The notes beneath the pieces were generated by a model. That model was not told the origin of the DNA. It did no database searches and was given only the letters and a program-made list of their open reading frames with translations. 64,000 nt of DNA from NCBI RefSeq assembly GCF_000264295.1, contig NZ_AJXT01000004.1, forward strand, positions 558,001 to 622,000, in the 5' to 3' direction. Source of the DNA: Rhodanobacter spathiphylli B39. Its GTDB lineage: Bacteria; Pseudomonadota; Gammaproteobacteria; Xanthomonadales; Rhodanobacteraceae. The stretch's first letter is position 1. Each line of letters starts with the position of its first letter. Positions 1-10,172 of the stretch are shown one piece after another. Position numbers and translations under genes: made by a program.

Positions 1-1649
1 TGCAGTTGTGGAGTGGCGAGGACGTGGCCTGGCCGCCCGCGCAATTGCAGAGTTCGCTGCAACTGGTGCTGGCCGGCAAGTCGATCCTGTACCGCACCGA
101 TGCCAAGCGCCTGGCGCCGATCGACCCGTTGCTGCAACAGCTCGAACTGGCCGGCTTCGCCGGTCTGCCGCTGTACGACGAAAGACATACCGTGCTGGGC
201 GCGATGCTCGCCGGCACGCGCCGCGGCTTCGGCGAGATGAGCATCATCGAACCGGTGTTGCGCTGCGCGGTCGCGCGCTTCGCCCAGATGCTGGAGCTGG
301 GCCGCACCCGCGAACAGGGCCGCGCCGAGGGCCTGGTCGACGCCCTGACCGGGCTGCCGAACCGCCTGCTGTTCAACGATCGCCTGGAAACGATCATCCG
401 CGAGGCCACCCGCAACGGCGAATGCTTCGCCGTGCTGTTCGTCGACCTCGACCGCTTCAAGGCGATCAACGACACCTACGGCCACGCGGCCGGCGACCAG
501 GTATTGCGCACGGTCACCCAGCGCCTGTGCGGCAGCATCCGCGCCTCCGACACGGTGGCGCGGTACGCCGGTGACGAGTTCACCATCGTGCTGCGGCACA
601 TCGTCAAGAACGACGACGTGATGCGCGTGGCCGAGAAGATCGTCCAGGTGATGGAGACGCCGCTGTACCTGGAGGACGGCACCGAGCTGCAGGTGACCGC
701 CTCGATGGGGCTGAGCTTCTTCCCGGACGACGCCGGCGACGCGGCAACCCTGCTCAAGCATGCGGACGAGGCGATGTACGCGGCCAAGCACCAGGGCCGC
801 AACACCTTCCAGATCTACGAGATCAGCCCGGAATATGCCCAGCAGCATGGCATGGCGCTGAAGACCCGCCTGCGCCACGCCGAGGGCAATGGCGAGCTGC
901 GCGTGGTCTACCAGCCGCAGGTCAACACCGAGACCGAGGACATCGTGGGGATGGAGGCGCTGGTGCGCTGGGAACATCCCGAGCTGGGCATGATCAGCCC
1001 GGCGGTGTTCATCCCGCTGGCCGAGGAGACCGGCCTGATCGTCTCGATCGGCGAATGGGTGATGCGCACGGCCTGCCGCCAGGCGAAGGAATGGGAGCAG
1101 CGTTACGGCCTGCGCCTGCGCCTGGGGGTGAACCTGTCGGCGGTGCAGCTGATGGAGCCGCAGCTGCTGGACACGGTGGCCGCGGTGCTGCGCGATACCG
1201 GGCTGGACCCGACCCTGCTGGAAATGGAGGTCACCGAAAGCATCAGCATCAAGGAAGCGCCCAACCTGGTCGAGAACCTCAACGCACTGCACCGGCTGGG
1301 CTGCCACATCGCGATCGACGATTTCGGCACCGGCGCCGCGTCGCTGGATTACCTGCGCCGGCTGCCGGCCGACCGCATCAAGATCGACCAGAGCTTCGTG
1401 CGCAACATCGGGGTGGACCCGGATGACGAGGCGATCGTGCGTGCCACCATCGAGATGGCTCACCGGCTGAACCGGGCCGTGGTTGCCGAGGGTGTGGAGA
1501 TCGAGCAGCACCTGCAGTTCCTGCGCACGAACGGCTGCGACGAGTTGCAGGGCTACCTGTTCTGCCGCCCGCTGCCGCCGGTCAGTTTCGACAAGCTGCT
1601 GGCCGAACGGCAGCGCCTGCTGGAGGGGCGGGCGGCCGAGCTGGCTTGA
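1..1649 (+). CDS. GGDEF-EAL cyclic-di-GMP signalling protein (5' end outside window)
   Basis: Cytoplasmic c-di-GMP enzyme, cut by the left window edge: the frame stays open to base 1 and the first possible start (TTG at 6) has no ribosome site, so the true start lies upstream. Residues counted from base 6: about 1-100 look like the end of a GAF-type sensor domain; about 110-275 are GGDEF with signature AGDEF at 188-192 and an intact inhibitory-site RxxD (R179, D182) five residues before it; about 285-540 are EAL with EAL at 317-319, a DDFGTG motif and AEGVE near the end. Both catalytic signatures look usable, so synthase, phosphodiesterase or both are possible. The first Gly of GGDEF is Ala, which is tolerated in some active cyclases. 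No operon partner is visible. Confidence 0.9.
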   Translation, partial: QLWSGEDVAWPPAQLQSSLQLVLAGKSILYRTDAKRLAPIDPLLQQLELAGFAGLPLYDERHTVLGAMLAGTRRGFGEMSIIEPVLRCAVARFAQMLELGRTREQGRAEGLVDALTGLPNRLLFNDRLETIIREATRNGECFAVLFVDLDRFKAINDTYGHAAGDQVLRTVTQRLCGSIRASDTVARYAGDEFTIVLRHIVKNDDVMRVAEKIVQVMETPLYLEDGTELQVTASMGLSFFPDDAGDAATLLKHADEAMYAAKHQGRNTFQIYEISPEYAQQHGMALKTRLRHAEGNGELRVVYQPQVNTETEDIVGMEALVRWEHPELGMISPAVFIPLAEETGLIVSIGEWVMRTACRQAKEWEQRYGLRLRLGVNLSAVQLMEPQLLDTVAAVLRDTGLDPTLLEMEVTESISIKEAPNLVENLNALHRLGCHIAIDDFGTGAASLDYLRRLPADRIKIDQSFVRNIGVDPDDEAIVRATIEMAHRLNRAVVAEGVEIEQHLQFLRTNGCDELQGYLFCRPLPPVSFDKLLAERQRLLEGRAAELA

Positions 1650-1770
1650 GCGGAACGTCGGCGCCCCCATAACTGGCCGATACCCGTCACGGGTCGGGTG
1701 GCAGGTCCGGCATGACAACCAGCCAACGGGCTGTGCGTTAAGGTGGGGCCCGCTACTTCATGTTCCAGGT

Positions 1771-1797
1771 GAACTAGGGCGCCTGGGCGCGGTCTGA
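1771..1797 (+). promoter_or_regulatory. SigmaE-type promoter upstream of rpoE
   Basis: GAACTA at 1771-1776 and TCTGA at 1793-1797 are separated by exactly 16 bases. This matches the extracytoplasmic sigmaE consensus (GAACTT, N16-17, TCTGA). It lies 37 bases before the rpoE start, as expected for autoregulation. Function is inferred. Confidence 0.7.
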
Positions 1798-1833
1798 GCG
1801 CCGCGTTCAGTTCAAAACAAGCTCCCGCAGCGG

Positions 1834-2457
1834 ATGACGGCATTGACGACGGATACGGCCCGGATGGGCGAAAACGAACTGGATCGCGCGCTGGTCGAGC
1901 GTGTCCAGCAGGGAGACAGGCGGGCCTTCGACCTGCTGGTGCGCAAGTACCAGCACAAGGTGATCGGGCTGGTCTCGCGCTATGTGCGCAGCCATGCCGA
2001 GTGCGAGGACATCGCCCAGGAGTCCTTCATCCGCGCCTGGCGGGCGATCGGCTCGTTCCGGGGCGACAGCGCCTTCTACACCTGGCTGTACAAGATCGCG
2101 GTGAACACCGCCAAGAACCACCTGGTGGCGATGGGGCGGCGCCCGCCCTCGGGCGACATCGACGCCGATGACGCCGAGTTCATGGCCGGCGCCGAGCGCA
2201 TGCACGACAGCGCCACGCCCGAGCGCGAGCTGATGCGCCAGGAAATTGAACAATCGGTGTTTTCCACTGTCCAAGCGTTGCCCGAAGAACTGCGGACCGC
2301 CATCACGCTGCGTGAAGTGGATGGTCTCAGCTACGATGAAATCGCCGAAGCGATGGGCTGCCCGATCGGTACGGTGCGTTCGCGCATCTTTCGGGCACGC
2401 GAGGCGATCGACGAAAAACTGCGGCCACTTTTGTCGGACCGCGAGGATCAGACATGA
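1834..2457 (+). CDS. rpoE: RNA polymerase sigma factor RpoE/AlgU
   Basis: Extracytoplasmic-function sigma factor of the envelope-stress response, 207 aa, very close to gammaproteobacterial RpoE/AlgU. Region 2 carries the YQHKV, FIRAWRAI and FRGDSAFYTWLYKIA blocks; region 4 carries LREVDGLSYDEIA and GTVRSRIFRARE, the -35 reading helix. An ATG at 1864 in the same frame is an alternative start; neither has a strong ribosome site. The stop overlaps the rseA start by four bases (ATGA), so sigma factor and anti-sigma factor are translationally coupled. The sigmaE-like promoter just upstream implies self-activation. mucD follows rseA, giving the classic sigma, anti-sigma, protease order. Confidence 0.97.
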   Translation: MTALTTDTARMGENELDRALVERVQQGDRRAFDLLVRKYQHKVIGLVSRYVRSHAECEDIAQESFIRAWRAIGSFRGDSAFYTWLYKIAVNTAKNHLVAMGRRPPSGDIDADDAEFMAGAERMHDSATPERELMRQEIEQSVFSTVQALPEELRTAITLREVDGLSYDEIAEAMGCPIGTVRSRIFRAREAIDEKLRPLLSDREDQT

Positions 2458-3146
2458 ATCAGGCAGGCATGAATCAGGACACCCGGGAAAGTCTTTCCGC
2501 GGGCATCGATGGCGAATTGTCGAAGGAGCAGCTGCGGTTCCTGCTGCGCCGTCTCGACCACGATGCCTCCCTGCAGGCCGCCTGGTCTCCCTACCACGTG
2601 GCGCGCGACAGCCTGCGCCGGGAATTCCCGGCCGTGGCCAGCGTCGACTTTGCCGACCGCGTGATGCGCGCGATCGAGCAGGAAGCGGCTGCGGTCACCG
2701 CGCCTCCCTCAAGGCGCCATCACTGGCTGCGCTGGTCCGCGGGTGGCGCGATCGCCGCCAGCGTGGCCGCCGCCGCGTTGATGGTGGGCCAGCCGCGCTC
2801 GGGCAGTGAGCTGGAACAGGTCACCGCCTCGGCCAACACCCCGCAGACCAGCACCGTCCCCAGCCTGGCCACGGCCGCCAAGCCGAGCGCGCCGGCGGCC
2901 GTGCCACCGTGGCTCAGCGGCAATTCGGCTGGACTGCTCAGCCAGCAGGCCTCGGCCACGCTGGGTTCGCCGTTCGGGCAGAGCCCGTCGAACTATGCGC
3001 GGCGACTGTCGGGCTACCCGTCGATGCCGCGTTACCGCACGCTGGAAAACAACGATGGCAGCTACCTGTTGCTGCTCGATCCGGAGCAGCAGCGGATCTC
3101 CGCGCCGGACGACGCGTCGCGCAGGGCATCCGCCGTCGCGCAATAG
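2454..3146 (+). CDS. rseA: Anti-sigma-E factor RseA/MucA
   Basis: Single-pass inner-membrane anti-sigma factor, 230 aa, that would hold RpoE at the membrane until regulated proteolysis frees it. Residues about 7-75 form the cytoplasmic sigma-binding domain (LSAGIDGELSKEQ start, then a YHVARDSLRR-type helix). A hydrophobic segment at about 87-108 (WLRWSAGG to ALMVG) is the membrane anchor. The periplasmic tail is Ser/Thr/Pro-rich and ends in a short MucB/RseB-contact-like stretch. The start ATG overlaps the rpoE stop. A second in-frame Met lies six codons in. No rseB follows; mucD comes next, as is common in Xanthomonadales. Confidence 0.92.
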   Translation: MNQAGMNQDTRESLSAGIDGELSKEQLRFLLRRLDHDASLQAAWSPYHVARDSLRREFPAVASVDFADRVMRAIEQEAAAVTAPPSRRHHWLRWSAGGAIAASVAAAALMVGQPRSGSELEQVTASANTPQTSTVPSLATAAKPSAPAAVPPWLSGNSAGLLSQQASATLGSPFGQSPSNYARRLSGYPSMPRYRTLENNDGSYLLLLDPEQQRISAPDDASRRASAVAQ

Positions 3147-3338
3147 CCCGGGTCCGCGTGTCGTTCCCGCGGCCCGTTTTCGATGCACGCCACCAACCGG
3201 GTACCGCAAGGGCCGGCCGCTGCCGTGCGCGGGATGACCTGCGAAATGCGCGGGCCCCGGCACTGCCGGGAACCCCCACATCGGAACCATCCAGTCCATT
3301 TCAGGCCGGTGCGGCTTGAGTCAACCTGAGGAGGAGCC

Positions 3339-4814
3339 ATGAATCATTCCATCCTGCGCAGCCTGGCGTGTTGCGCCTTGCTGGGCGTCGCCAGTGTCGG
3401 CGTGGTGCAGGCGCAGGCACCGGGCAGCGCGGCGGCCCTGCCGGATTTCACCGGCATCGTGCAGAAGAACGCACCGGCCGTCGTCCACGTGGAAGCGAAG
3501 TACACCGGCGAACAACCCGACAGTTATGGCGGGCGCGGTCCGCAGATGATGCCCGGCCAGGGCGGGCCCGATGATCCGCAGGCCGAGATCCTGCGCCGCT
3601 TCTTCGGCATGCCGATGATGCCTTCGCCGCAGCAGCAGAAGCACACCTCGCTGGGTTCGGGCTTCATCATTTCCCATGACGGCTACATCCTCACCAACAA
3701 CCACGTGGTCGATCACGCGGACAAGGTCACCGTGCGCCTGCAGGACCGGCGCACGCTCACCGCGAAAGTGATCGGTACCGACCCGACCTACGACATCGCC
3801 CTGCTCAAGGTCGATGCCGGCGGCAACCTGCCGGCAGTGGATCTGGGCGATTCGCGCAGCCTGAAGCCGGGCCAGTGGGTGCTGGCGATCGGTTCGCCGT
3901 TCGGCTTCGACTACACCGTGACCCAGGGCATCGTCAGCGCCGTGGGGCGCAACCTGGGCCAGCGCGACCAGCCGTACACCTCGTTCATCCAGACCGACGT
4001 GCCGATCAACCGGGGCAATTCCGGTGGTCCGCTGTTCGACCTGCAGGGCCGCGTGGTGGGCGTCAACTCGCAGATCTACTCCAACACCGGCGACTACCTG
4101 GGCGTGTCCTTCTCGATTCCCATCGATGTGGCGATGAGCGCCGTGCAGCAGCTCAAGTCCAAGGGCTACGTTTCGCGCGGCATGCTGGGCGTGACCATGC
4201 AGCCGGTCAATGACGACATCATCAAGGCGTTCAAGCTCGACAATGGCGCGGGTGCCGCGGTGGTCGACGTCAGCCCGGACAGCGGTGCGGCCAAGGCCGG
4301 CATCCAGCCTGGCGACATCATCCTGAGCTACAACGGCCAGCCACTGCAGCAGGCGTCGGACCTGCCGCCGCTGGTCGGCATGACCAAGCCGGGCAGCAAG
4401 GTGCCGGTGGAAATCCTGCGCAACGGCAAGAAGCAGACGCTCGACGTGACCATCAGCGAGGCCAAGCGTGATCGCAACGCGGTCAACAACCTGGCTTCGG
4501 CGCCGTCGTCCAGCCAGGCCGGTTCGGCCGCGCTGGGTCTGACCGTGCAGTCGATCGACAGCGACACGCGCAGCCAGCTGGGCCTGAAGGCGGGGCAGGG
4601 CGTGGTGATCGACGACATCACCGGCCCCGTGGCGGCGCAGGCCGGCCTGCGTGCCGGCGACGTGATCACCATGGTCAACCAGCAGAAGGTCGGCAGCGTG
4701 GCCGAGTTCGAGGCGGCCACGAAGAGCGTGAAGGCGGGCAGCACGGTGCTGTTGCTGGTGCGCCGGGGCGAGCAGAGCAACTTCGTGGGGCTCACGGTGC
4801 CGGCGGATCGCTGA
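3339..4814 (+). CDS. mucD: Periplasmic Do-family serine protease MucD/DegP
   Basis: Envelope protease/chaperone that degrades misfolded periplasmic proteins, 491 aa. A signal peptide ends near VQAQA (residue 26). The trypsin-like domain shows the full triad: His122 (TNNHVV), Asp152 (YDIALLKVD) and Ser228 (GNSGGPL). Two PDZ domains follow, at about 265-365 and 385-485. A GAGGAGCC ribosome site lies seven bases before the ATG. It sits 192 bases behind rseA in the rpoE-rseA-mucD stress block, and may be read from the same sigmaE promoter or its own. Two strong hairpins follow the stop. Confidence 0.96.
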   Translation: MNHSILRSLACCALLGVASVGVVQAQAPGSAAALPDFTGIVQKNAPAVVHVEAKYTGEQPDSYGGRGPQMMPGQGGPDDPQAEILRRFFGMPMMPSPQQQKHTSLGSGFIISHDGYILTNNHVVDHADKVTVRLQDRRTLTAKVIGTDPTYDIALLKVDAGGNLPAVDLGDSRSLKPGQWVLAIGSPFGFDYTVTQGIVSAVGRNLGQRDQPYTSFIQTDVPINRGNSGGPLFDLQGRVVGVNSQIYSNTGDYLGVSFSIPIDVAMSAVQQLKSKGYVSRGMLGVTMQPVNDDIIKAFKLDNGAGAAVVDVSPDSGAAKAGIQPGDIILSYNGQPLQQASDLPPLVGMTKPGSKVPVEILRNGKKQTLDVTISEAKRDRNAVNNLASAPSSSQAGSAALGLTVQSIDSDTRSQLGLKAGQGVVIDDITGPVAAQAGLRAGDVITMVNQQKVGSVAEFEAATKSVKAGSTVLLLVRRGEQSNFVGLTVPADR

Positions 4815-4820
4815 TGTGCC

Positions 4821-4890
4821 GCTGGCCGGCCCGCGGCGCACGGGCCGGCCAGCATCGAGCGGCGCCATCCCGTGGCGGGATGGCGCCGCT
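4821..4890 (+). terminator. Two tandem perfect hairpins after mucD
   Basis: Hairpin 1 has a 13-bp perfect stem, 4821-4833 with 4841-4853. Hairpin 2 has a 15-bp perfect stem, 4858-4872 with 4876-4890, and a 3-base loop. No long T-run follows, so they could end transcription, protect the mucD 3' end, or both. They separate mucD from lepA. Confidence 0.6.
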
Positions 4891-5013
4891 TGCCCGATCG
4901 CCTGATGGCGGCGATCCCATGCGATAATGCCGGGTTAGCGTTGCCTCGCGGCAGCGCCGCCACGCCGTCGCGTGGTGCCCAGCCCCAGCTCGACCACAGG
5001 CCGCCAGCGCTCC

Positions 5014-6807
<1,794 letters not shown>

Positions 6808-6815
6808 TTTCGGCC

Positions 6816-6890
6816 GGGAATCGGGAATCGGGAATCGGGAATCGGAGCCTCGGGCTCTTGCGATTCCCGATTCCCGATTCTCCACTCCCG
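6816..6890. repeat. Heptamer-built palindrome (GGGAATC)4 between lepA and lepB
   Basis: Left arm: four back-to-back copies of GGGAATC (6816-6843). Right arm: GATTCCC copies and a degenerate end (6862-6890). The arms can fold into a long imperfect hairpin. A second, more diverged element of the same build lies at 10095-10167. Confidence 0.8.
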
Positions 6891-6908
6891 GCTCCATAGG
6901 AGCCCCAC

Positions 6909-7805
6909 ATGGATTTTGATTTTTCGGCGATTCTGCTTGGCCTGACCGTGCTGTTCGGCGTGGTCTGGGGGCTGGACCGCCTGTTCCTGTACAGGAAGCG
7001 CAAGGCGCGGCTGGACGCGGCGGGCGAGGAGTACCACGAGCCGGCGGTGGTGGACTGGTCGCGCTCGCTGTTCCCGGTGGTGCTGGTGGTGCTGGTGCTG
7101 CGCTCGTTCGTGGCCGAGCCGTTCCGGATTCCGTCCGGCTCGATGATGCCGACCTTGGACGTGGGCGACTTCATCCTGGTCAACAAGTTCGCCTACGGCC
7201 TGCGCATGCCGGCGTTCAACGACAAGTTCGTCAGCCTGGGCGAGCCGAAGCGGGGCGACGTGGTGGTATTCCGCTTTCCGGGCTACCTGTGCCGGGATGA
7301 CGGCAAGCTGGTGCGCAGCGGTGACATGAGCTGCAACGATCCGCATGCCAAGGTGCCGTCGCAGAACTGGATCAAGCGCGTCATCGGCCTGCCCGGCGAC
7401 AGCATCGAGGTGCATGGCGACGAGCTGCTGGTGAACGGCCAGCGCGTCACGGCGGACGAGATCGGCCCCTACGTGGGCAATCCCCAGCGCAGCGTCGACG
7501 AGACCATGCTGAACATGGGCGCCACGGTATGGACCGAACACCTGGGCAAGCTCAACCACATGATCGCGCGCATGCCCGCCTACAACACGCCCAATTCCAT
7601 CCCCAACGACCGCGTGCCGTCCAAGGTGCCGGCCGGCTGCTACCTGGTGATGGGCGACAACCGCAACGACAGCCTGGACAGCCGCTGGTGGGGCTGCATG
7701 CCGGAGCAGAACCTGGCCGGCAAGGCCTTCCTGATCTGGATGAGCTGGAAGGGCTGGGGCACCGGCGGCGTGGATTTCTCGCGGATCGGCACGGTCATCC
7801 ATTGA
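6909..7805 (+). CDS. lepB: Signal peptidase I
   Basis: Inner-membrane serine/lysine protease that removes Sec and Tat signal peptides, 298 aa. Two membrane segments (residues about 5-22 and 56-75) are followed by the periplasmic domain. The catalytic Ser lies in the box with FRIPSGSMMPTL; the general-base Lys is in WIKRVIGLPGD; GDNRNDSLDSR is the conserved box near the C-terminus. A GGAG site lies before the ATG. Part of the lepA-lepB-DUF4845-rnc-era-recO run. Confidence 0.97.
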   Translation: MDFDFSAILLGLTVLFGVVWGLDRLFLYRKRKARLDAAGEEYHEPAVVDWSRSLFPVVLVVLVLRSFVAEPFRIPSGSMMPTLDVGDFILVNKFAYGLRMPAFNDKFVSLGEPKRGDVVVFRFPGYLCRDDGKLVRSGDMSCNDPHAKVPSQNWIKRVIGLPGDSIEVHGDELLVNGQRVTADEIGPYVGNPQRSVDETMLNMGATVWTEHLGKLNHMIARMPAYNTPNSIPNDRVPSKVPAGCYLVMGDNRNDSLDSRWWGCMPEQNLAGKAFLIWMSWKGWGTGGVDFSRIGTVIH

Positions 7806-7991
7806 TGCGAGCGGCCGGCGCAGTCCGGCCGGCCAAAGCGTGACCGGGTCGAAGCCCTGCGCACGCCATCGCCACCGGCGCGCGAATCTGCAGGCATAAT
7901 CGGCACGCCGGCGCGGGGCGGCCGGACATCCATTCAGCTCATCACCATCCATTGCAAGGCAAGCCGTTCGACGCGGCGTAGCGAGGGGACT

Positions 7992-8375
7992 ATGAAATCG
8001 AAGCAGACCGGCGTCACCCTGATCGGATTCCTGTTCATTCTGGCCGTGTTCGGTTTCCTGGCCTACATGGCGATGAAGCTGGTGCCGTCGTATTCCGAGT
8101 ACGGCGGCGTGGTCAAGGCGATGGAGCAGGTCGCCAGTGAAGGAACCAACGGCAAGTCGCTGGACGAGATCCGTCGCGACCTGCTGCGCAAGATGGATTT
8201 CCAGTACGTCGACGATGCCGTGGTGCGCCCGGAAGACATCACCATCAAGAAGGACGCCGGTGGTGCCAGCCAGCTGCAGGTGGCCTACGACAAGGAAATT
8301 CCGTTCATGTACAACATCTCCTTCCTGCTGCACTTCGACAAGAGCATTGCGCTGCAGGGCAATGTGGGCGAGTAA
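7992..8375 (+). CDS. DUF4845 family type IV pilin-like membrane protein
   Basis: Small protein, 127 aa, of the DUF4845 family, which recurs between lepB and rnc in beta- and gammaproteobacteria. The N-terminus KQTGVTLIGFLFILAVFGF is a hydrophobic helix after a short charged stretch and resembles a pilin-type leader. The rest is a soluble domain, presumably periplasmic. The biochemical role is not known. The ribosome site is GAGGGG. rnc starts four bases after its stop, so translation is probably coupled. Confidence 0.85.
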   Translation: MKSKQTGVTLIGFLFILAVFGFLAYMAMKLVPSYSEYGGVVKAMEQVASEGTNGKSLDEIRRDLLRKMDFQYVDDAVVRPEDITIKKDAGGASQLQVAYDKEIPFMYNISFLLHFDKSIALQGNVGE

Positions 8376-8378
8376 CTT

Positions 8379-9038
8379 TTGGACCTGAACTACCGTTTCC
8401 GTGATCCCGCGCTGGCCCGGCTGGCGCTGACCCACCGCAGCATCGGCAAACCGAACAACGAGCGGCTGGAATTTCTCGGCGATGCGCTGCTCGGCGCGAT
8501 CATTGCCGAGATGCTCTACGAGGCGCACCCCAAGGCCAGCGAAGGCGAGTTGTCGCGTCTGCGCGCGCAACTGGTCAACGGCCAGGCACTGGCCGTGGTG
8601 GCCCGCGAGCTGGAACTGGGCGAAGGCCTGCAACTGGGCCCGGGCGAGCTGAAGAGTGGTGGCTTCCGCCGCGAATCGATCCTCGCCGATGCCTTCGAGG
8701 CCACCATCGCCGCGGTCTACCTCGACGGCGGTTTCGACGCCTGCCGCGACACCGTGCGCGGCCTGTTCGCCGAGCGCATCGCCGCGCTGCGCCGTTCGTC
8801 GAAAGACGCCAAGACGCGGCTGCAGGAATGGCTGCAGGCCAAGGGCCTGCCGCTGCCGCAGTACGAGTTGCTCGCCAGCCACGGCGAAGACCACGCCAAG
8901 ACCTTCGACGTCAGCTGCGCGATCACCGAGCCGATGGCCTTCGTCGCCGAGGCGCATGGCGGCAATCGCCGCGCCGCCGAACAGGACGCGGCCGAACTCG
9001 TGCTGAGCCAGTTGCTGGAGCAGCAGCGCTCCTCCTGA
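8379..9038 (+). CDS. rnc: Ribonuclease III
   Basis: Double-strand-specific endoribonuclease that processes rRNA precursors and structured mRNAs, 219 aa. It uses a TTG start at 8379, placed by homology of the LNYRFRDPALARLALTHRS beginning. The catalytic signature NERLEFLGDALLG has the metal-binding acids E31 and D35. A double-stranded-RNA-binding domain covers about 150-216. It is packed four bases behind the DUF4845 gene and ahead of era, the standard rnc-era arrangement. Confidence 0.96.
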   Translation: MDLNYRFRDPALARLALTHRSIGKPNNERLEFLGDALLGAIIAEMLYEAHPKASEGELSRLRAQLVNGQALAVVARELELGEGLQLGPGELKSGGFRRESILADAFEATIAAVYLDGGFDACRDTVRGLFAERIAALRRSSKDAKTRLQEWLQAKGLPLPQYELLASHGEDHAKTFDVSCAITEPMAFVAEAHGGNRRAAEQDAAELVLSQLLEQQRSS

Positions 9039-9158
9039 ATCCGACGCTTCCGCGGTGCCGGGCGCTGCCAGAGCGACCGCCCCGGCCCGCGCCAGTCGCC
9101 AGGTGCCGCTGGCGGCGAAGCACTACACTTGCCATCCGACTTGCCGAGTACCTCAGTC

Positions 9159-10091
9159 ATGAAACTCCCACTGGACCCCACCGACGGCAGCCTGCCGCAC
9201 GACGACTTCCGCTGCGGCACGGTGGCGCTGGCCGGGCGTCCCAACGTGGGCAAGTCGACCCTGCTCAATGCGCTGATCGGGTTTCGCCTGTCGATCATCA
9301 GCCCGCGCCCGCAGACCACCCGCCATCGCATCCTGGGCATCAACACCAGCGAGGCCGGGCAGATCATGTATGTCGACACGCCGGGCCTGCACCGCGGCGC
9401 CAAGCGGGCGATGAACCGCAGCCTCAACCGCGCGGCGCGCTCGGCGATCAGCGACGTCGACCTGGTGGTCCAGGTGATCGAGGCCGGCCGCTTCACCGAC
9501 GAGGACGAGGCACTCTACGCCGCCCTGGTCGAGCAGTCCTCGCCGCGCCTGCTGGTGATCAACAAGGTCGACCTCAACAAGGACAAGACGGTGATGCTGC
9601 CGTTCGTGTCCGGGCTGGTGGCCACCCACAGCTATGACGAGATCCACTACATCAGTGCGCTGAAGAAGCAGGGGCTGAAGGAGCTGGAGCAGGCGATCCT
9701 CAAGCGCCTGCCGGTGCAGCCACCGGTGTTCGGCGAAGACGAGGTCACCGACCGCAGCGAGCGCTTCCTGGCCGCCGAGATGGTTCGCGAGCAGCTGATG
9801 CTGCGGCTGGACCAGGAATTGCCGTACGCCACCACGGTGGAGATCGAGCGGTTCGAGGACCGCCCCGACGGCATCGCCGAGATCCACGCCATCATCTGGG
9901 TCGAGCGCGATGGCCAGAAGGCGATCGTGATCGGCAACGGCGGCGTCCAGCTCAAGGCGATCGGCAGCGCGGCCCGCCGTCACATGGAGCGCATGTTCGA
10001 GCGCAAGGTCTTCCTCAAGCTGTGGGTGAAGGTGCGCGAGGGCTGGGTCGACGACGAGAACATGCTGAAGAAATTCGGGTATACCGACTGA
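9159..10091 (+). CDS. era: GTPase Era, 30S assembly factor
   Basis: Essential GTPase that binds the 3' end of 16S rRNA and acts late in 30S assembly. 310 aa from ATG 9159; a TTG at 9129 in frame would add ten residues. G1 is GRPNVGKST, G3 is DTPGLH, G4 is NKVDL. The C-terminal KH domain contains the GXXG-type loop at VIGNGGVQLKAIG. Follows rnc and precedes recO. Confidence 0.96.
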   Translation: MKLPLDPTDGSLPHDDFRCGTVALAGRPNVGKSTLLNALIGFRLSIISPRPQTTRHRILGINTSEAGQIMYVDTPGLHRGAKRAMNRSLNRAARSAISDVDLVVQVIEAGRFTDEDEALYAALVEQSSPRLLVINKVDLNKDKTVMLPFVSGLVATHSYDEIHYISALKKQGLKELEQAILKRLPVQPPVFGEDEVTDRSERFLAAEMVREQLMLRLDQELPYATTVEIERFEDRPDGIAEIHAIIWVERDGQKAIVIGNGGVQLKAIGSAARRHMERMFERKVFLKLWVKVREGWVDDENMLKKFGYTD

Positions 10092-10094
10092 CGT

Positions 10095-10167
10095 GGGAAT
10101 GGAGTATGGGGAATAGGGAATCGTTGAAGCAGGTTCCCGCTCTTCCCATTCCCCATTCCCCATTCCC
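10095..10167. repeat. Degenerate GGGAAT/ATTCCC palindrome between era and recO
   Basis: Left arm has GGGAATGGAG, GGGGAATA and GGGAATC units; right arm is repeated CATTCCC units up to 10167. Same construction as the element at 6816-6890, in the next-but-three intergenic gap. It occupies nearly all of the era-recO gap. Confidence 0.7.
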
Positions 10168-10172
10168 GGCTC

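Noticed and set aside
3321-4868. Long reverse frame opposite mucD
   Set aside because: His/Arg/Ala-rich antisense of a high-GC gene. The forward frame carries the full protease triad and PDZ domains.
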